The notes under the pieces were generated by a model. It did not search any database. It was given only the letters and a program-made list of their open reading frames with translations, and had not been told where the DNA came from. Of a stretch of DNA of 64,000 bases, positions 13,101 through 25,436 are shown one piece after another. Both the position numbers and the translations under genes were made by a program. Each line of letters starts with the position of its first letter. Within the stretch, counting starts at the first letter, position 1. The stretch comes from Vespula vulgaris (taxonomy: Eukaryota; Arthropoda; Insecta; Hymenoptera; Vespidae). The stretch is from positions 11,923,900 through 11,987,899 of the forward strand of contig NC_066586.1 in assembly GCF_905475345.1 (NCBI RefSeq). Direction: 5' to 3'.

Positions 13101-15992
13101 GTTACATGTAAAGGCTACAACACGATGACGATACGCTTTTCCAAGAGCGTGCAATAAACTAGAGAGCTCACGAAAGCACAGAGTCAAGATCAGAAACTAA
13201 TCCAGATGAACGTCGACATTTCTCGTTTCCTTGGATATATCCTAAAGTCTAGATTATCAGACAAGAAAGATAAGCGATATGAAACATGTATTTCACGATA
13301 TCCTTCGGAGAAGTTACAAGAACGTAATATTTGAGGTACTGAAGAAAATACAGCAAACACTTCGAAGAGGGATGCTAAAAGGTAGAAGAGGACGAAGAAC
13401 GAGGGGTAAAAGGAAACGGGCAACGATATTACGACATCGTCCTATCGCATCCACGAATCGTGACGGTACAACGCGTATGTATGTATGTATATATGTATGT
13501 ATGTATACATATATGTATGCATGTACATACGTATGTATGTATGTACTTTGGCACACGAGTTGCGACCTGCAACAACCTGTAACCCCTTCGAGACTCCTCT
13601 CTCTCTCTCTCTCTCTCTCCCTCTCTAATCTCGTATTCTTGATGAATAACACCAGAAGCTAATATTACGAATACACGTTCGTATAATCATGTTGGGCGGT
13701 TAGTTAGAAAAAAAAGTACTTCTTAGGCGAGGTTGAACGATCACCGAGTTGAAAATTCTTCTTCTTTCGATAAGACGAGAGAGGCAACATAGGTAGAGAG
13801 ACGATGATGCTAGGGGCTTGTTGCTTGTTCCGCGAGCAAAAATATTGCTCTGGCAGAAGTGAAATATGCCTCCGTAAGGTATTATTCCACACGGGTAAGG
13901 GATGGCATGGCAGCTATCTGATTCCGTTATCACGACTTCCCGTATAACAGCGGTCTTTCGTGGACTACCACGCGAAATAACAGTGCCGAAGAAATAACGT
14001 ATTCGTACGTCCTGCCACCTACATTTTCGACGTCTAACCGGCTCTACGTGCATCCCCAATCCTCTCTTCTCTCTCTCTCTCTTTCTTCCTCTTCGATCAT
14101 CCCTTCGCCTTGTTTTATTCTCCCTTCCCTTTTTCTACTCCAACGTTAGTATCTTCTAGGTATATCTTGAAAAATTCGCGAGACCGAAGACGCGTTTCCT
14201 CCGAGCTGCAAAGTGCATCCTCCAACATTTCCATCTCCGACGATTATGTAAACGATATGTGTATGCGTACATACATACAAGTCAAATGAAGAATATTGGA
14301 TTAGGAGAGACATCATTTGTCTTCTTCTTATTCTTCTTTATCTCACAAACTTTTTTTGATCCATTCTACGATGATATCTTTTACTCTCGACGATTGAATT
14401 CGTTGCTAACTTTCAAAAATAAGTACGTATACACATATACATACATACACATATTCTAACATATGTCTGAATCTGAACAAAAAGGAATGGTGGCGTTCTA
14501 TCTCATTTTGTAGCCCCTTCATCAATTTCCCAGGGAGGACGGAAAATAAGCGGAATTACGTGCGAGGAGGAAGATACAAAGACGAAAATAGAGAGAAGGA
14601 GAGAGAGAGAGGGAGGGAGGGATAGACTGTCATCCGACATGGCCATATACACGCTCGTCCGGGCTATTAATGCCTGGTAAATTATAAATAATGTTACTAG
14701 AACGACTACAAATCAACGTACGGAGTAATACCGGGATCCTAGCCCTTCGTTCGATAGGGGATTAAGCGCTTTTCGAGAGACGCCTACCCCATTGGGCAGA
14801 GGAGTTGAAAGGATGAAGAGAGATGGAAGAGGTAGTCGGGGGGTAGCATCCCAGCTGCACGATCGAGAAACCGTATTCATCGGGGGTGGATCTGGTACGT
14901 TAAGTTACCTTCGAGGTAAAGGAAATCTTTTGTGAAAATACCTCGTCGAAACAATATCGATCTATCTCTTAGCTTTTTAACGTCAGTCAAAGTCTAATTC
15001 TATTTTATAAAATTAAATTAAAAAAAATTATGTTACGATAAGTAAAGAAGAATATTTATTTAAGACATTTTATGTTTGTATTTCCTGTTTTATCTACATT
15101 TCTTATAAACATTCTAACATAAATCTACGTCAAATATTTTACGAATAAAAATCTACTATCATATAAAAAGAAAAAAGGAGAAAAGACAAAGTGTAGAGTG
15201 AAACGGCATAAATTGATGGAAACATTAGCTTATTTAAATATTTTGTAAAATAAAACAATGAGATACTATTTGGATGACCGATATGTATCTGAAAATTCTT
15301 CTCTAATCGACATGCAATTATTTTTTTCGCGTGAATATGAGAAAGAATCTTAGAAAAAGCCCTGTTCATTATTATTAACACGAAGGATCTTGATACTTGA
15401 CTCGTTAGAATCTATGATAACTGAATCTCTTTAGTCTATCTCGTTTTCCATACTCTCTTTCTTGATTACATAAATTATCACAAATTTCCAGATGAGAAAG
15501 AAAAAAAAAGAAGAAAGAAAAAGAGCCTTAACAAGGTACAGCTGAATGATACTCGCAATTACTACTAGGAGACCTTCGGAAGGGCTTACCAAGGCGAATG
15601 AATTTCGAGTCTGACCTCAAACGAGAAAAGGGGGAGAAGAAATGGGATGAGCGAGTACTCTCTGGCGATGCCGTGCCACGATAACGGATGTCTCCGGCCA
15701 CGGCTCTTGTCTCATTGTCTTCGCCCATCCCCTGAGAGAACGTTAGAGAAAGAGAAGGAGAAAGAGAGAAAAAGAGAGAGCGAGCTTGCCGTCAAACAGA
15801 TTGAAATCAACGAAGCGACTTATATTTTCTCCTTCGCTCGGTACCGTCGGAGCCAGATCTGAAATGAAAATCTGTAGAGAAGGTCCACAGAAAAAGAGAG
15901 GGGAAATAGAGAAAAAGAGAAAGAGAGAGAAAGAGTGAGTAACCACAGAATAATTCGCAGTAGAAAACACTACGAACAGCAGAAGTAGCAGT

Positions 15993-16027
<35 letters not shown>

Positions 16028-16935
16028 CAGCAACAGCCTGTTACGTCCGCCCGAATTCTTACCTTCCTCGTTTCCACTACGATTAACTCTTTTCCAAGCT
16101 TATCGTCGAGGATGAGGAACCTGTTCGTTCGTGAGAATTCACTAGTACACGTCGAAAACATTTCACAAATAATCGAAACTCCGAAAGCCAAAACAGTTAA
16201 CTCGAATTACGTCGATTCGTGTCTGGTATATTTCAAACATAATTGAATTTCTTATTGTGAGTTAGAGAGTAAAATCATATGAAACCAAACTACCCTTGAT
16301 GAAATGAGAAAAAAAGGGAGGCAGAGAGAGAGAGAGAGAAAGAGAAGGAGAGAGAGAAAAGGTTTCTCTTTAACCTCAATTACGAACCATTAAGAAATAT
16401 TCCACCTTAGAAATTCTTGACCGATCGATGAAAAACATCCGTCGTAGTACGCTGAAAGAGCTCATTTATCAAATAAATTCTAAATTAATAATGAATCAGT
16501 ACTGATGATTAAGCGCGCATTCGTACTTCAAAGACTACTTTTTTCACCTTAATTATTGGGAGCATAGAAAAAAAAAGAGAAAATCAGAAAAAAAGAAAAG
16601 AAAAGATAGATCAAAGGAGGCTTCCTCCAAAGAGGAGGAGAAACGTCTAAATAAAAATCGAACTAATTCGAAACTTATTTCTTTTTACGTTTGAAATTCA
16701 ATTACTTTATTCTATCTTTAAAATCTCTACTCTCGTTTCTATCTTGTATAGAATCCAGTTGGAAATCATATTTTGAAAGGACCACGAACTGGAAAGGGTC
16801 TTAGATCGAGAAATTATACGTAGCACAGTGACTAATCGAGCAAAGTAAGACGTACGTCTAATCCACGTTTGACAATCGCAAGGCTACTGCTACTTGGCGT
16901 AAAGCGTGAACGAGAACAAGAGCGAGAGCGAAAAC

Positions 16936-16967
<32 letters not shown>

Positions 16968-18790
16968 GAGAGACGAATGTACGATATTGCGCTAAACCGA
17001 GCAATTACTGGCCGTAATCCCGGTAATAGAATTCCAATATGCGTGCCAATTGGACCGAGTCTCCGTGCGGGCGTGCAGGCGTGAATCTGCAGGTCGTGCG
17101 CGAACGGCGAAAGCCGTGACACGGTTCAGCCATTAGCCACGAGACTGGTTACCCGTGGACCGTGGATCGTGGATCGTGGATCGTGGACCGTGCCCGTGGC
17201 ACGTAGTTGCTTGCACACGGACAAACTCTTCCTGTCTATGTGTATACGAGTCTCTATGTTTCAATGTGATCCGTACATGCATACTCACTCAATTCTATTC
17301 GCTACCTCGCAAGAGACTAGGTAAGACATATGAGATAAACAAGACTAGTAACAAAATCCATTGCAACTCTTTACTACCGCCATATATGTACGTACTTACT
17401 ACGTATGTTCGCAAGTGATTCTGAAACTTCGTCAACACGAAGTTTCTCTCCTTTACTACGAGTTTCTAAATTAACGACAACCCTCGTACGATCGTTATTC
17501 TCATCTCGGAAATTCGTGTTAATTTGAAACATTTCTATTTCACGGGAAAAGGTCTTTCAGCGATTATCTATATGATGGTTTTTTTTTTTCTATCGAGATC
17601 GAGTCGAAACAATGAAAGTTAGTTTTATTCTTAAATGAAAAATGGTAAGAGAATGATATGAAAAAATATATAGGAAAAATCAGTGATATTCTCTTTTCGT
17701 TAATCGAAATTTTCTGATAATATTACATTGGTCGTTGTATTATTCTGATATCTTCGCCATTCATCTTTATTGTTTTTTCGGAGACTTGCTTCTAGTAGTA
17801 GATTTCTAGCAACTTAATTTTCCAAACTTGATAAAGTAATTAAACAAGTAATTAGAGAGAACCCATAATACGTTCTTGACTATAGAATGTTTAACGTTGA
17901 ACAAAATTCTATCTTGTTGAACGAAGCTAACTTTAACGTACCTTTTTCTCCGCAGTTTTATAGATATTGATCTTGCGTATTTGACTTGTTAACACAAAAA
18001 TAACATGACAATATTTATAATAAAATTTTGTTCCTCTTCTGTACGATCGATAAACGGGGTATCGTGAAATAAAGTTTTAAGCTTCGAAAAGTATTAATCG
18101 CTATGTATACGCCACGCGTAGATGTTTCATATTCGCTGCAAATAAACTCAAAAACGATTGATCGAACATTGACGATAAAATACTGAATGCAAACAGTTTC
18201 AAAAGAAAAGATGTGGAAGCATTGCACGTATGATGAGGGAGAGAAGAAGGGAGGAAGGTGTGTCGAGTCCATCGAGCTGTGAAGCGTATTTAACGACGAT
18301 TCATTGCGCAATTACGTTTAATTGCTTCCAATTAAATAGTCGCCCCAATTAAAATCGACACAAAAGAAAAGTCATTCCTGTTTGCCCTACCGATTATTTC
18401 CATGATCGCTTCTTTCATCGTAGTGAGAAATGTTTTTCGGATGAAAATCGTATTTTCGCTTCTATCGTCGGAAGCTCGAGCTTTCTTATAGATTCAACTC
18501 TCGTAGATGGTACTATGTTGAACTTTCGACTTAAACTTATACTCTCTTTGCGTCTTGTACAGTGTTTATATTACGTTGTACTTTGAGTTCCGACGGTATA
18601 CCGAGTACTTTTGAGAAACTCAGTGTACAAACACATTCTCTGAAAAGTTCTAACCCCTCTCTTCTACCTCTTCGCCATCTTCTATCAACCCTCTTTCTAT
18701 ATACCACCCTAATAAAGAATTCAGGTTACATCTTTCCACCTTCGCAATCTAATTATGAAGAAATTGATAACAAATAAATAAATTTGAAAC
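10175..18790. other. Intergenic DNA, no supportable gene
   Basis: The stretch is AT-rich with GA tracts and some GC-richer islands. The islands lie at about 13,560-14,060, about 14,640-14,910 and about 17,000-17,200 (the last with a short 'gtggatc' tandem near 17,160-17,190). None contains a frame with protein-like composition, and the longest ORFs here are repeat translations. The islands may be distal regulatory elements or unrecognised noncoding exons, but the sequence alone does not decide this. Confidence 0.45.
15976..16037. repeat. (CAG)n-type trinucleotide repeat
   Basis: About 11 uninterrupted AGC units with variant units (AGT, ACA) on both sides. Flanking sequence gives no coding context, so the poly-Leu/Cys frames over it are repeat artefacts. 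Confidence 0.9.
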
Positions 18791-18824
18791 ATCAAGCTAC
18801 TTTTAAATCAACGTTTTTGCACTA

Positions 18825-18830
18825 TTTATT
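18825..18830 (-). terminator. Candidate poly(A) signal of dpy-30
   Basis: The minus strand reads AATAAA here, 191 nt downstream of the dpy-30 stop codon. That is a plausible 3' UTR length. Further AATAAA words occur at about 18,770-18,782. Confidence 0.5.
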
Positions 18831-19020
18831 TCAACCTAGCAAGAAGTTTTAAACTTACAGATATACGCAATCCTTTAAAAGATAAAAAGCTAATCCATTT
18901 TTATTCAATTTGATATTACAGAGATACACTTTGATTGATATCTTCACCAACCTAATCGTTGAAAAATTTCCAGCCACAAATATATTTTTCCAAGATAAGT
19001 ATGTTTGATATAAAATAAAA

Positions 19021-19263
19021 TTACTGACTAGTTGGCGGTGATCCACCGTTGTCGTATTGGCTTTTGTGCTTCAATAAATAACCTGCTAGAAAGCTAATAG
19101 GATCGGTAGGTCTTTCTTTGGCTAAAGTAGATAAAGCCTGCAGCAAAATGGGAACCACCGTTTGATCCAGATACTGTCTAGTCGGTAGCGATTGCACCTC
19201 GACGCGAGATTTCTTTGGAGGTACACTTGACAGGTCAGGATCTTTGTCCATCGCTATCACTTT
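19021..19263 (-). CDS. dpy-30: dpy-30 coding exon 3 (Dpy-30 motif, stop)
   Basis: Acceptor tttttacag, phase 0 start ([13 protein letters not shown]), the whole Dpy-30 motif, then TAA at 19021-19023 after a Ser/Pro-rich tail. Confidence 0.95.
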   Translation of the reverse strand, partial: KVIAMDKDPDLSSVPPKKSRVEVQSLPTRQYLDQTVVPILLQALSTLAKERPTDPISFLAGYLLKHKSQYDNGGSPPTSQ

Positions 19264-20074
19264 CTGTAAAAAATTCATTAAAAATTAGAGCATAATAAGG
19301 CAACTCTAATATAATAACTTACTAAAAATCTAAAATAACAAATAATATATCTCTATCGTATACATTTGCATAAGTATATCTAACAATCGATCTCAAAAAT
19401 TAACCTTATATAATAGATAAGAACAAACAATTATCATAAAAAGTTTTATTACAATAAAAAAGACAAATAGAACAGAAGAACTACTGAAATTATAACTTAT
19501 AAATTAATTAAGACTATCCAGATTATTGAAAATCTTAACAAAATAGAACTTTACTTTAGATAGAAGATTACTTGTCTTGCTTTTTCTACGTTAATCAAAA
19601 TAAAATAATCCTCGTACTACTACGTATGCTGGCTAAGAAAATAATAAATTATTCAGTAACATAACCGAACAGCTGTCACTGCATCGAGAAAATCTATGAA
19701 ATTTATATCGTATTTTCAATAATTTTGACAAATTCGTCGATTATACAACATCGACATGCCGTTGAAACATTAATTATACCTCCTTATAATGCATACGTAT
19801 ACGAGAATGGATTGAAAATTTCACCGTTTTAAAGCAAAACTCGTGTTCTTTTAGGTTATCTTTCTTACGTGCGCTGCTTCCGACACGACATTGGTGATGG
19901 GTTGAGCTGGCGTAGACGCTTCGGTTCTTTCTTCAGTTGTATTTTCTATCATTTTAAATAAAATAGTCGTGTTAAGAACATTTTTATGTCTATAATAAGA
20001 ATTATATTACAAGAACTCATTTCGTGAGAGAACGATTAGAAATACTAGATATACTTACCACCACCGGACGCCAT
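19021..20074 (-). CDS. dpy-30: Dpy-30 homologue (COMPASS/SET1 complex subunit), three coding exons
   Basis: Exon 1 is 20059..20074 (ATG, five codons plus 1 nt, donor GTAAG). Exon 2 is 19869..19945 (77 bp). Exon 3 is 19021..19263 (81 codons including TAA). Phases join perfectly to give 111 residues. Exon 3 carries the Dpy-30 motif: [20 protein letters not shown] at about residues 61-80, followed by [16 protein letters not shown]. In the family these two helices form an X-type dimerisation bundle that docks onto Ash2, supporting H3K4 methylation by SET1/MLL complexes in the nucleus. The first third (acidic, Thr/Pro-rich) is variable, as usual for the family. An in-frame ATG inside exon 2 sequence (19955) lies before the acceptor and was not used. 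The gene is transcribed in the same direction as Dscam1 and lies about 3 kb beyond its 3' end. Confidence 0.93.
19869..19945 (-). CDS. dpy-30: dpy-30 coding exon 2
   Basis: Acceptor ...gatag before AAAATACAAC, donor CAC|gtaaga, 2 nt plus 25 codons. Encodes an acidic Thr/Pro linker ([20 protein letters not shown]). Confidence 0.85.
20059..20074 (-). CDS. dpy-30: dpy-30 coding exon 1 (start codon)
   Basis: ATG GCG TCC GGT GGT G followed by the donor gtaagt. MASGG is a normal short N-terminus, and phase 1 matches exon 2, which starts AA (joined codon GAA, Glu). Confidence 0.85.
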
Positions 20075-20545
20075 CGTGTAAACAAACAATGTTACCAACC
20101 ATTAACGATCATACACTGAACAGTAAATCATTTATATCGCACAATGTTAATAAACTCTTCTTATCGTTTAAATGTACAATGATTTTCATTCAACGTTCAT
20201 TATAAAAAGAAAAGAGAGAAGGTTATCCGTTCTTTCCGTAACAAATTAATAACTACATTTGTTTTCAATAAATTAAAAAGTAAAAATCGAATTAAAAGAA
20301 TAATGTTAGCGACTACGCTCGATAACAATTCACGTTGAACTGTTTTCATTTTCTCTATAAAATATGATATAAATAAACGATATAAAATTTCAAATAAACT
20401 CCTCGAACTATACGCCACCAAACGTACAAATAATGAATTATAAGCTTATTCTTTCTATAAATATTTAATGAGATCGATACAATAGATTGAAAAGAATTAT
20501 TACCAATTTGAGTTGTTAAAAGAAACTCATTCTTTACTAGAGGCA

Positions 20546-20551
<6 letters not shown>

Positions 20552-20591
<40 letters not shown>
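20552..20591. repeat. (TA)n microsatellite
   Basis: Uninterrupted TA run upstream of dpy-30. Confidence 0.95.
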
Positions 20592-20592
<1 letters not shown>

Positions 20593-21095
20593 GATTAAAA
20601 AATATATATATACATACATATAAAAAAAATTTTTCAAATTAAAAAAAATTAAAAAAAAATTATATTATATTTATTATATTCAGCTATTAGCTCGACAGTT
20701 TGTATATTAAAATATTTTGTAAAATGAATCATAACGCAGGTAATATATTTTAAACGTCAAGTATAAAGTATTTAATAAAGCACGTGATACACATAAAAAA
20801 TATTTATAAATGTATGTATTATTGGTACACCAACAATGAGTTATTATTCTAAAGCTTGTGTTATATGACAGAAATAATAAAATGATATAAAAATAATACT
20901 GGTATATCTAAACTGTAAATTACAATGTTATTTTTCTGAATACACAATTAGAAGAAACTGTACATTATTAGAAAATTGTGTAGAAAGATTTATAGAATGT
21001 TTCAATAACTTTATTATAAAACGATATCTTACTTCTAATGCTACGAAAAACTACCGAAGGAAAATAAATTATTTGACTCAAAAGAGTGCATATTA

Positions 21096-21861
21096 CGGTG
21101 TGGATTTTTTCTCAAATTCATTTTTCCAAAATTTCAAGGTCATTTAAGTTTTTTTAACGGGATTACATATTTTTAATATCGTGAAGAAATCAAGTTAAAT
21201 CCAACGATTTATTACATTCACGTAATCTTGAGTACAAAAAAAAAGTGTACGAAGATTGGACAATTCATGCAAATAATGAAATAATTATAATAGAAAGATT
21301 AACGAAGGAAAATTTAGTTTAACAAGTCCATCAACTTCAATGCATTTCTTTAAATGATTAATTAACGACTCTTTAATCTTCCTTAAAACTTGCTTACTGA
21401 TATTAGCACATGTAGTTTTAATACATTCTTTCATGTTTTTCAGTGTTGTGGGAATGCTATCATAAACTATTGATTTAATTGCAACCGAGAGACAATAATC
21501 TAAAGGTGTAAGATTTGGTGAATATATAGACTATCGAATATCTACACAACGATCGATTTAGCATTACAGAAATTTTTGGTTTAATACTCGACGGGCTATT
21601 ATGATCCGGACATTTGTGATGTTGAAATTGCTTGATATTTTCGATATATGTATCTTTCACCAATGCAATTTTCATGAATTTTCTGTTATTCAGAGAACAT
21701 TATAATAGTATAGTTTGTTGAATTTGTCTCAATATCAACTATCATATCGTAATAATGAAAATATATAGTTCTATTTAAAAAATAATTTTAGATAATTTTG
21801 AAATCTCCTGAAAATGAATTTGTGAAGAAAAATGACCTAGTGAAAAAATTAATTTACACCA
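21096..21861 (-). mobile_element. Decayed mariner-like (Tc1/mariner/IS630) DNA transposon
   Basis: The left end reads CGGTGTGGATTTTTTCTC and the right end, reversed, reads TGGTGTAAATTAATTTTTTC. Both are followed by the shared inner words (c)aaattcatttt, so these look like diverged terminal inverted repeats. TTA next to both ends fits a TA target site. Inside on the minus strand lies a transposase relic containing the SPNLTPLDYCLS block (separate entry). At about 766 bp it is shorter than a full mariner (about 1.3 kb), so it is internally deleted and inactive. Confidence 0.6.
21316..21521 (-). pseudogene. Mariner-like transposase C-terminal relic
   Basis: Reading from 21521 leftwards gives SPNLTPLDYCLS, then KSIVYDSIPTTLKNMKEC, CANISKQVL and CIEVDG. 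This matches the family block P(D/N)LTPLDYFLWG followed by the conserved C-terminal helices. The frame upstream (21522-21675) is shifted, the N-terminal DNA-binding domain is missing, and the usual Phe-Leu-Trp after the block is changed. Confidence 0.7.
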
Positions 21862-22046
21862 TAATTTGTAGTCTTTTGAACTATCCAATTCGTTATTTTG
21901 GTATTTACTTTAGTATCATTAAAATTATCGAAAATATCGCTTTGCAACAAAGTTAACAAGACACTCTATACTTTCGCTCGAATGAAGATCTGATCGTTCA
22001 GAACAGCAAACTTTAAACTTATGAATACATGGTTGTATATATGTAT

Positions 22047-22047
<1 letters not shown>

Positions 22048-22090
<43 letters not shown>
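22048..22090. repeat. (CA)n microsatellite
   Basis: Uninterrupted CA run continuing into a short TA run. Confidence 0.95.
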
Positions 22091-22100
<10 letters not shown>

Positions 22101-22502
22101 TTATACATACTGGTTCTATTTGCTCATTTTAAATTAATTTATATGTACCAGTACTTTTTTAATTATAAATACATTTTACACGAATACTTTTTAATTGAAA
22201 AAGATGGAAATGTTCTACGTTGAAAAAATTCATGATACAAATTAAAACCAAACGAATGATAATTCTAAATAATAAACTATTTCTCTTCTAATAATATCAA
22301 ATAACATTACTTTATAGGGCAGAAATCATAGAAAATTATATAATATAACGTCAATTAATGAATTTGATATTATTAATATGAATTTTTGAAGTAGTACTGA
22401 ATTTGCAATTGATATGTATAAATATGATATCGTCTGATAATTGGATATTCAACGAAATATTAAATAAATTTATTTAATAAAGTTATATAGATAGATGTAA
22501 TT

Positions 22503-22504
<2 letters not shown>

Positions 22505-22549
<45 letters not shown>
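22505..22549. repeat. (TA)n microsatellite
   Basis: Uninterrupted TA run. AT-rich surroundings contain no gene. Confidence 0.95.
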
Positions 22550-22551
<2 letters not shown>

Positions 22552-23057
22552 TGTAATTATGAAAGTTCGAAAGTATATCGGTTTTAAAAATACTTACCAG
22601 GTAGATACTAACCGCTATCCAAACTTCGTTAAGATAACACTTTACGTAGATCAAGTTTCTTCGTGCGATGCAATAAATTTGTTCGTAATGGTACCGCGGT
22701 CGAAATATTTTATAATATAAAATTTTTTAAAGATCTGACAGATCAGAGTCTATCCAAATATATATATATATATATATATACACATATTATTTCAAAGATA
22801 CGTCTATTATTGCGGTATTCTCACGAATTCACAAGAACATTCTACTAAAACTTTCAGCTAAATATCTTAAAAATTTAATCACTTTCTTCTATCTTTGGCA
22901 TAAGAAAGCAGTTATTTTGCAATCCATGAAAAATTTAACGAAGTTCTAATTTTGAACCGTGACATTGAGCAACGCTGATGAAGATAATATTTACTAATCT
23001 ATAAAAGACAGACGAACAGAGAGAAAGAGAGAGAGAGAGAGAAGTTCGTTTTTTCGG

Positions 23058-23068
23058 TTTATTTATTT
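23058..23068 (-). terminator. Distal candidate poly(A) signals of Dscam1
   Basis: The minus strand reads AAATAAATAAA (two overlapping AATAAA), followed within about 40 nt by a CT-rich run at 23023-23041 that could act as a downstream pyrimidine-rich element. Confidence 0.4.
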
Positions 23069-23366
23069 AACGTAAAGTTAGACGCTACAACTTTGGTACA
23101 AAAACATAAAATATTGGGCATTGAGGAAACGGTATACCGCGCGCGGATCCTCGAGTCTCTACAATCGCGGAGATATGCGAGAATCAATAATAAAATCTCA
23201 TAATATATAATCTTATCAGTAACGAAATGCAAAGAAGAAAAAGCACATAGACTTAATAGAACGAAGAAAAAACAACGACAAATAAAGATAATAAAAGTAT
23301 CGTGAAGTAACAGGAAAAAACGACGTACAACACTCCGTCCACAGTAAGCTCGAAGAACCGCGTTCG

Positions 23367-23398
<32 letters not shown>

Positions 23399-25217
23399 CA
23401 TTATTATCGTAAGAAAGGAAAAAGTGTGAAATGCACGCAGTCAATTAAGCTTTCACGACCTACACATACATATATATATATATATGTGGATATATACATA
23501 TACATATATATATATAGATCGATCTATCGATCATCGCAATCGTTTTCACAGCATTTCTTAAAATAATCATTGCAGGGAAAAAAAGTGTTGCATATAAAAT
23601 GCCATTCGGATTTCGATAGTGCGCGTCGTTAATGACAAAAAGAAAGAAGTTATCCATTTAATGATCTAAATGACATCGCAATCATCACAAATTTTCCTTA
23701 AACCTGCTTACTCTTAAAACACTGACGACAAATATGTATAACGCCTAAGTTAGTGCGTGTAGGTCGATTACAAAGTATGGCTATGCGAAGTTTTCGTTTT
23801 CTTCCTTTTCTCTTTTTTTTTTCTCTTTCTTTTTCCATCACATTAACATCATCATCATCATTATCATCATCATAATTTTCAAGTGTTAGAGATTCGAAAA
23901 AGCGTTAAAAGCGTAAAAGCTCAGCGAGCATTGTGTGATTAAAACGTGATATACGTTATTTGTAAAAGTGACTTGAATATGGCTATATTAATCTGATATA
24001 GCGTGATCGTTATTACATTATAACAACACATACACAAGACTTTGCGCAAAAACCTCTAAAATCACATCGATGAGTAAAGTGCTGCGGCTTCGCCGAGTCG
24101 GAGCCGGCTGGCCGAATATTAGAATATTATAGAAAATTCCTAATCGTATCCTAGAGGGATATGAAAATTTTTGGGATTTATTAAAAGGGCTTAAGAGATC
24201 CTTTTTCCGTCGTCCACGACAAGAATAGATAAAGGGACAACGTTCTTCCTTCGCGCATTAATAATGTCAGTAATAGTAATAATAATTAATAAGTATTTGT
24301 TGTCGTAGTAATAATAATAATAATAATAATACAATTATCGGCCAACCGGTGTCCGTCTCGTATCGTCGCCTCGACAAATGAACGCGACACCTAGAGATAT
24401 CCTACTTACAACGTATGTATATGTTACGTTAATCATATATATATAAATATATATATAGATGTATATATATATATTTATATTTATTTATATATGTATATAT
24501 CTAGAAATAGTGACGTGATAAAAACAAGCTATGAGACACGCACCGCTATCGCATCCTTGCGCGATGTCGATCGTACGACGAGATTAATCGTTCGAAAGAT
24601 GAGAAAGCTAGCTAAGAGCCTAGATATTTTGAGAAAAGCACTATGTAATCCTACGAGAGGACACTTTCACCAGGAAAGTTCGCCTTTCTCTACTTTGCTT
24701 CTCTATTCTTATCGAACGTGATGGTCCTCTATCGATCGACGATGATCGACACATCGTTAGGCTGCGTGAGAGAAACGGTGATTATCGTCTCGCGACCATC
24801 CGTCCAACTTAATGCCTATCTACGTTTCTTTTATTTATTCACTCGTTATGCTTTATTACTTATTCGACTCGCTTATTACGTCTCTAATAATCATCGTCGC
24901 GTTATCCTTCGAACTTCGACTCGAGCAAAAAATTTAGCGCGGCTAATATAGGTGTAATTAGAGCGGACTAATTAATTATCAGTAATACATAATACGCGTA
25001 GATCTATAAATACGTATACACGCATCGAATTCACATCATACACGTATTTATATATGTATATATATATAATTTTTTTTTATGTTAGGACGATTAAAAACCG
25101 ACAGCAAGTGTAGCTTGTATGTGAAACTTGTGTATTGCGAGAGATTCAATGTGAGTGTAAATGTGTTTTTATGTGCGCGTAGCCTGTAAAGAGAGTACGT
25201 AATGAGGATTATATTTG

Positions 25218-25227
25218 TTTATTTATT
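25218..25227 (-). terminator. Proximal candidate poly(A) signals of Dscam1
   Basis: The minus strand reads AATAAATAAA about 1.35 kb after the stop codon, a candidate for a shorter 3' UTR isoform. Confidence 0.4.
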
Positions 25228-25352
25228 ATTATTATATTTTTTTTATCATGTTTCCGATGGCGTGCCGCGTTCTTCCTTCGGATAAGTCTATCGGCGAGAG
25301 TTTTCAATTTGGATTTCTTTCATTTTTCTTTCTCATCGTTTCTGCTCAACGG

Positions 25353-25356
25353 ACGA

Positions 25357-25392
<36 letters not shown>

Positions 25393-25436
25393 AAACGACG
25401 ACGAAGACGACGACGACGACGATGACGACACGACGA
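25353..25436. repeat. (ACG)n-type trinucleotide repeat
   Basis: Near-continuous ACG units with a few AAG/ATG variants, lying in the presumed Dscam1 3' UTR. Frames through it (poly-Thr) are artefacts. Confidence 0.9.

Noticed and set aside
13279..13662. Opposed 127- and 112-codon ORFs on both strands
   Set aside because: Both run through TATG and CT repeats (poly-Tyr/Val, poly-Ser/Leu). Two long overlapping antisense frames over simple repeats indicate an artefact.
15976..16037. CAG repeat as a polyglutamine-coding exon
   Set aside because: No flanking coding sequence or splice sites in any frame; it is a simple repeat in noncoding DNA.
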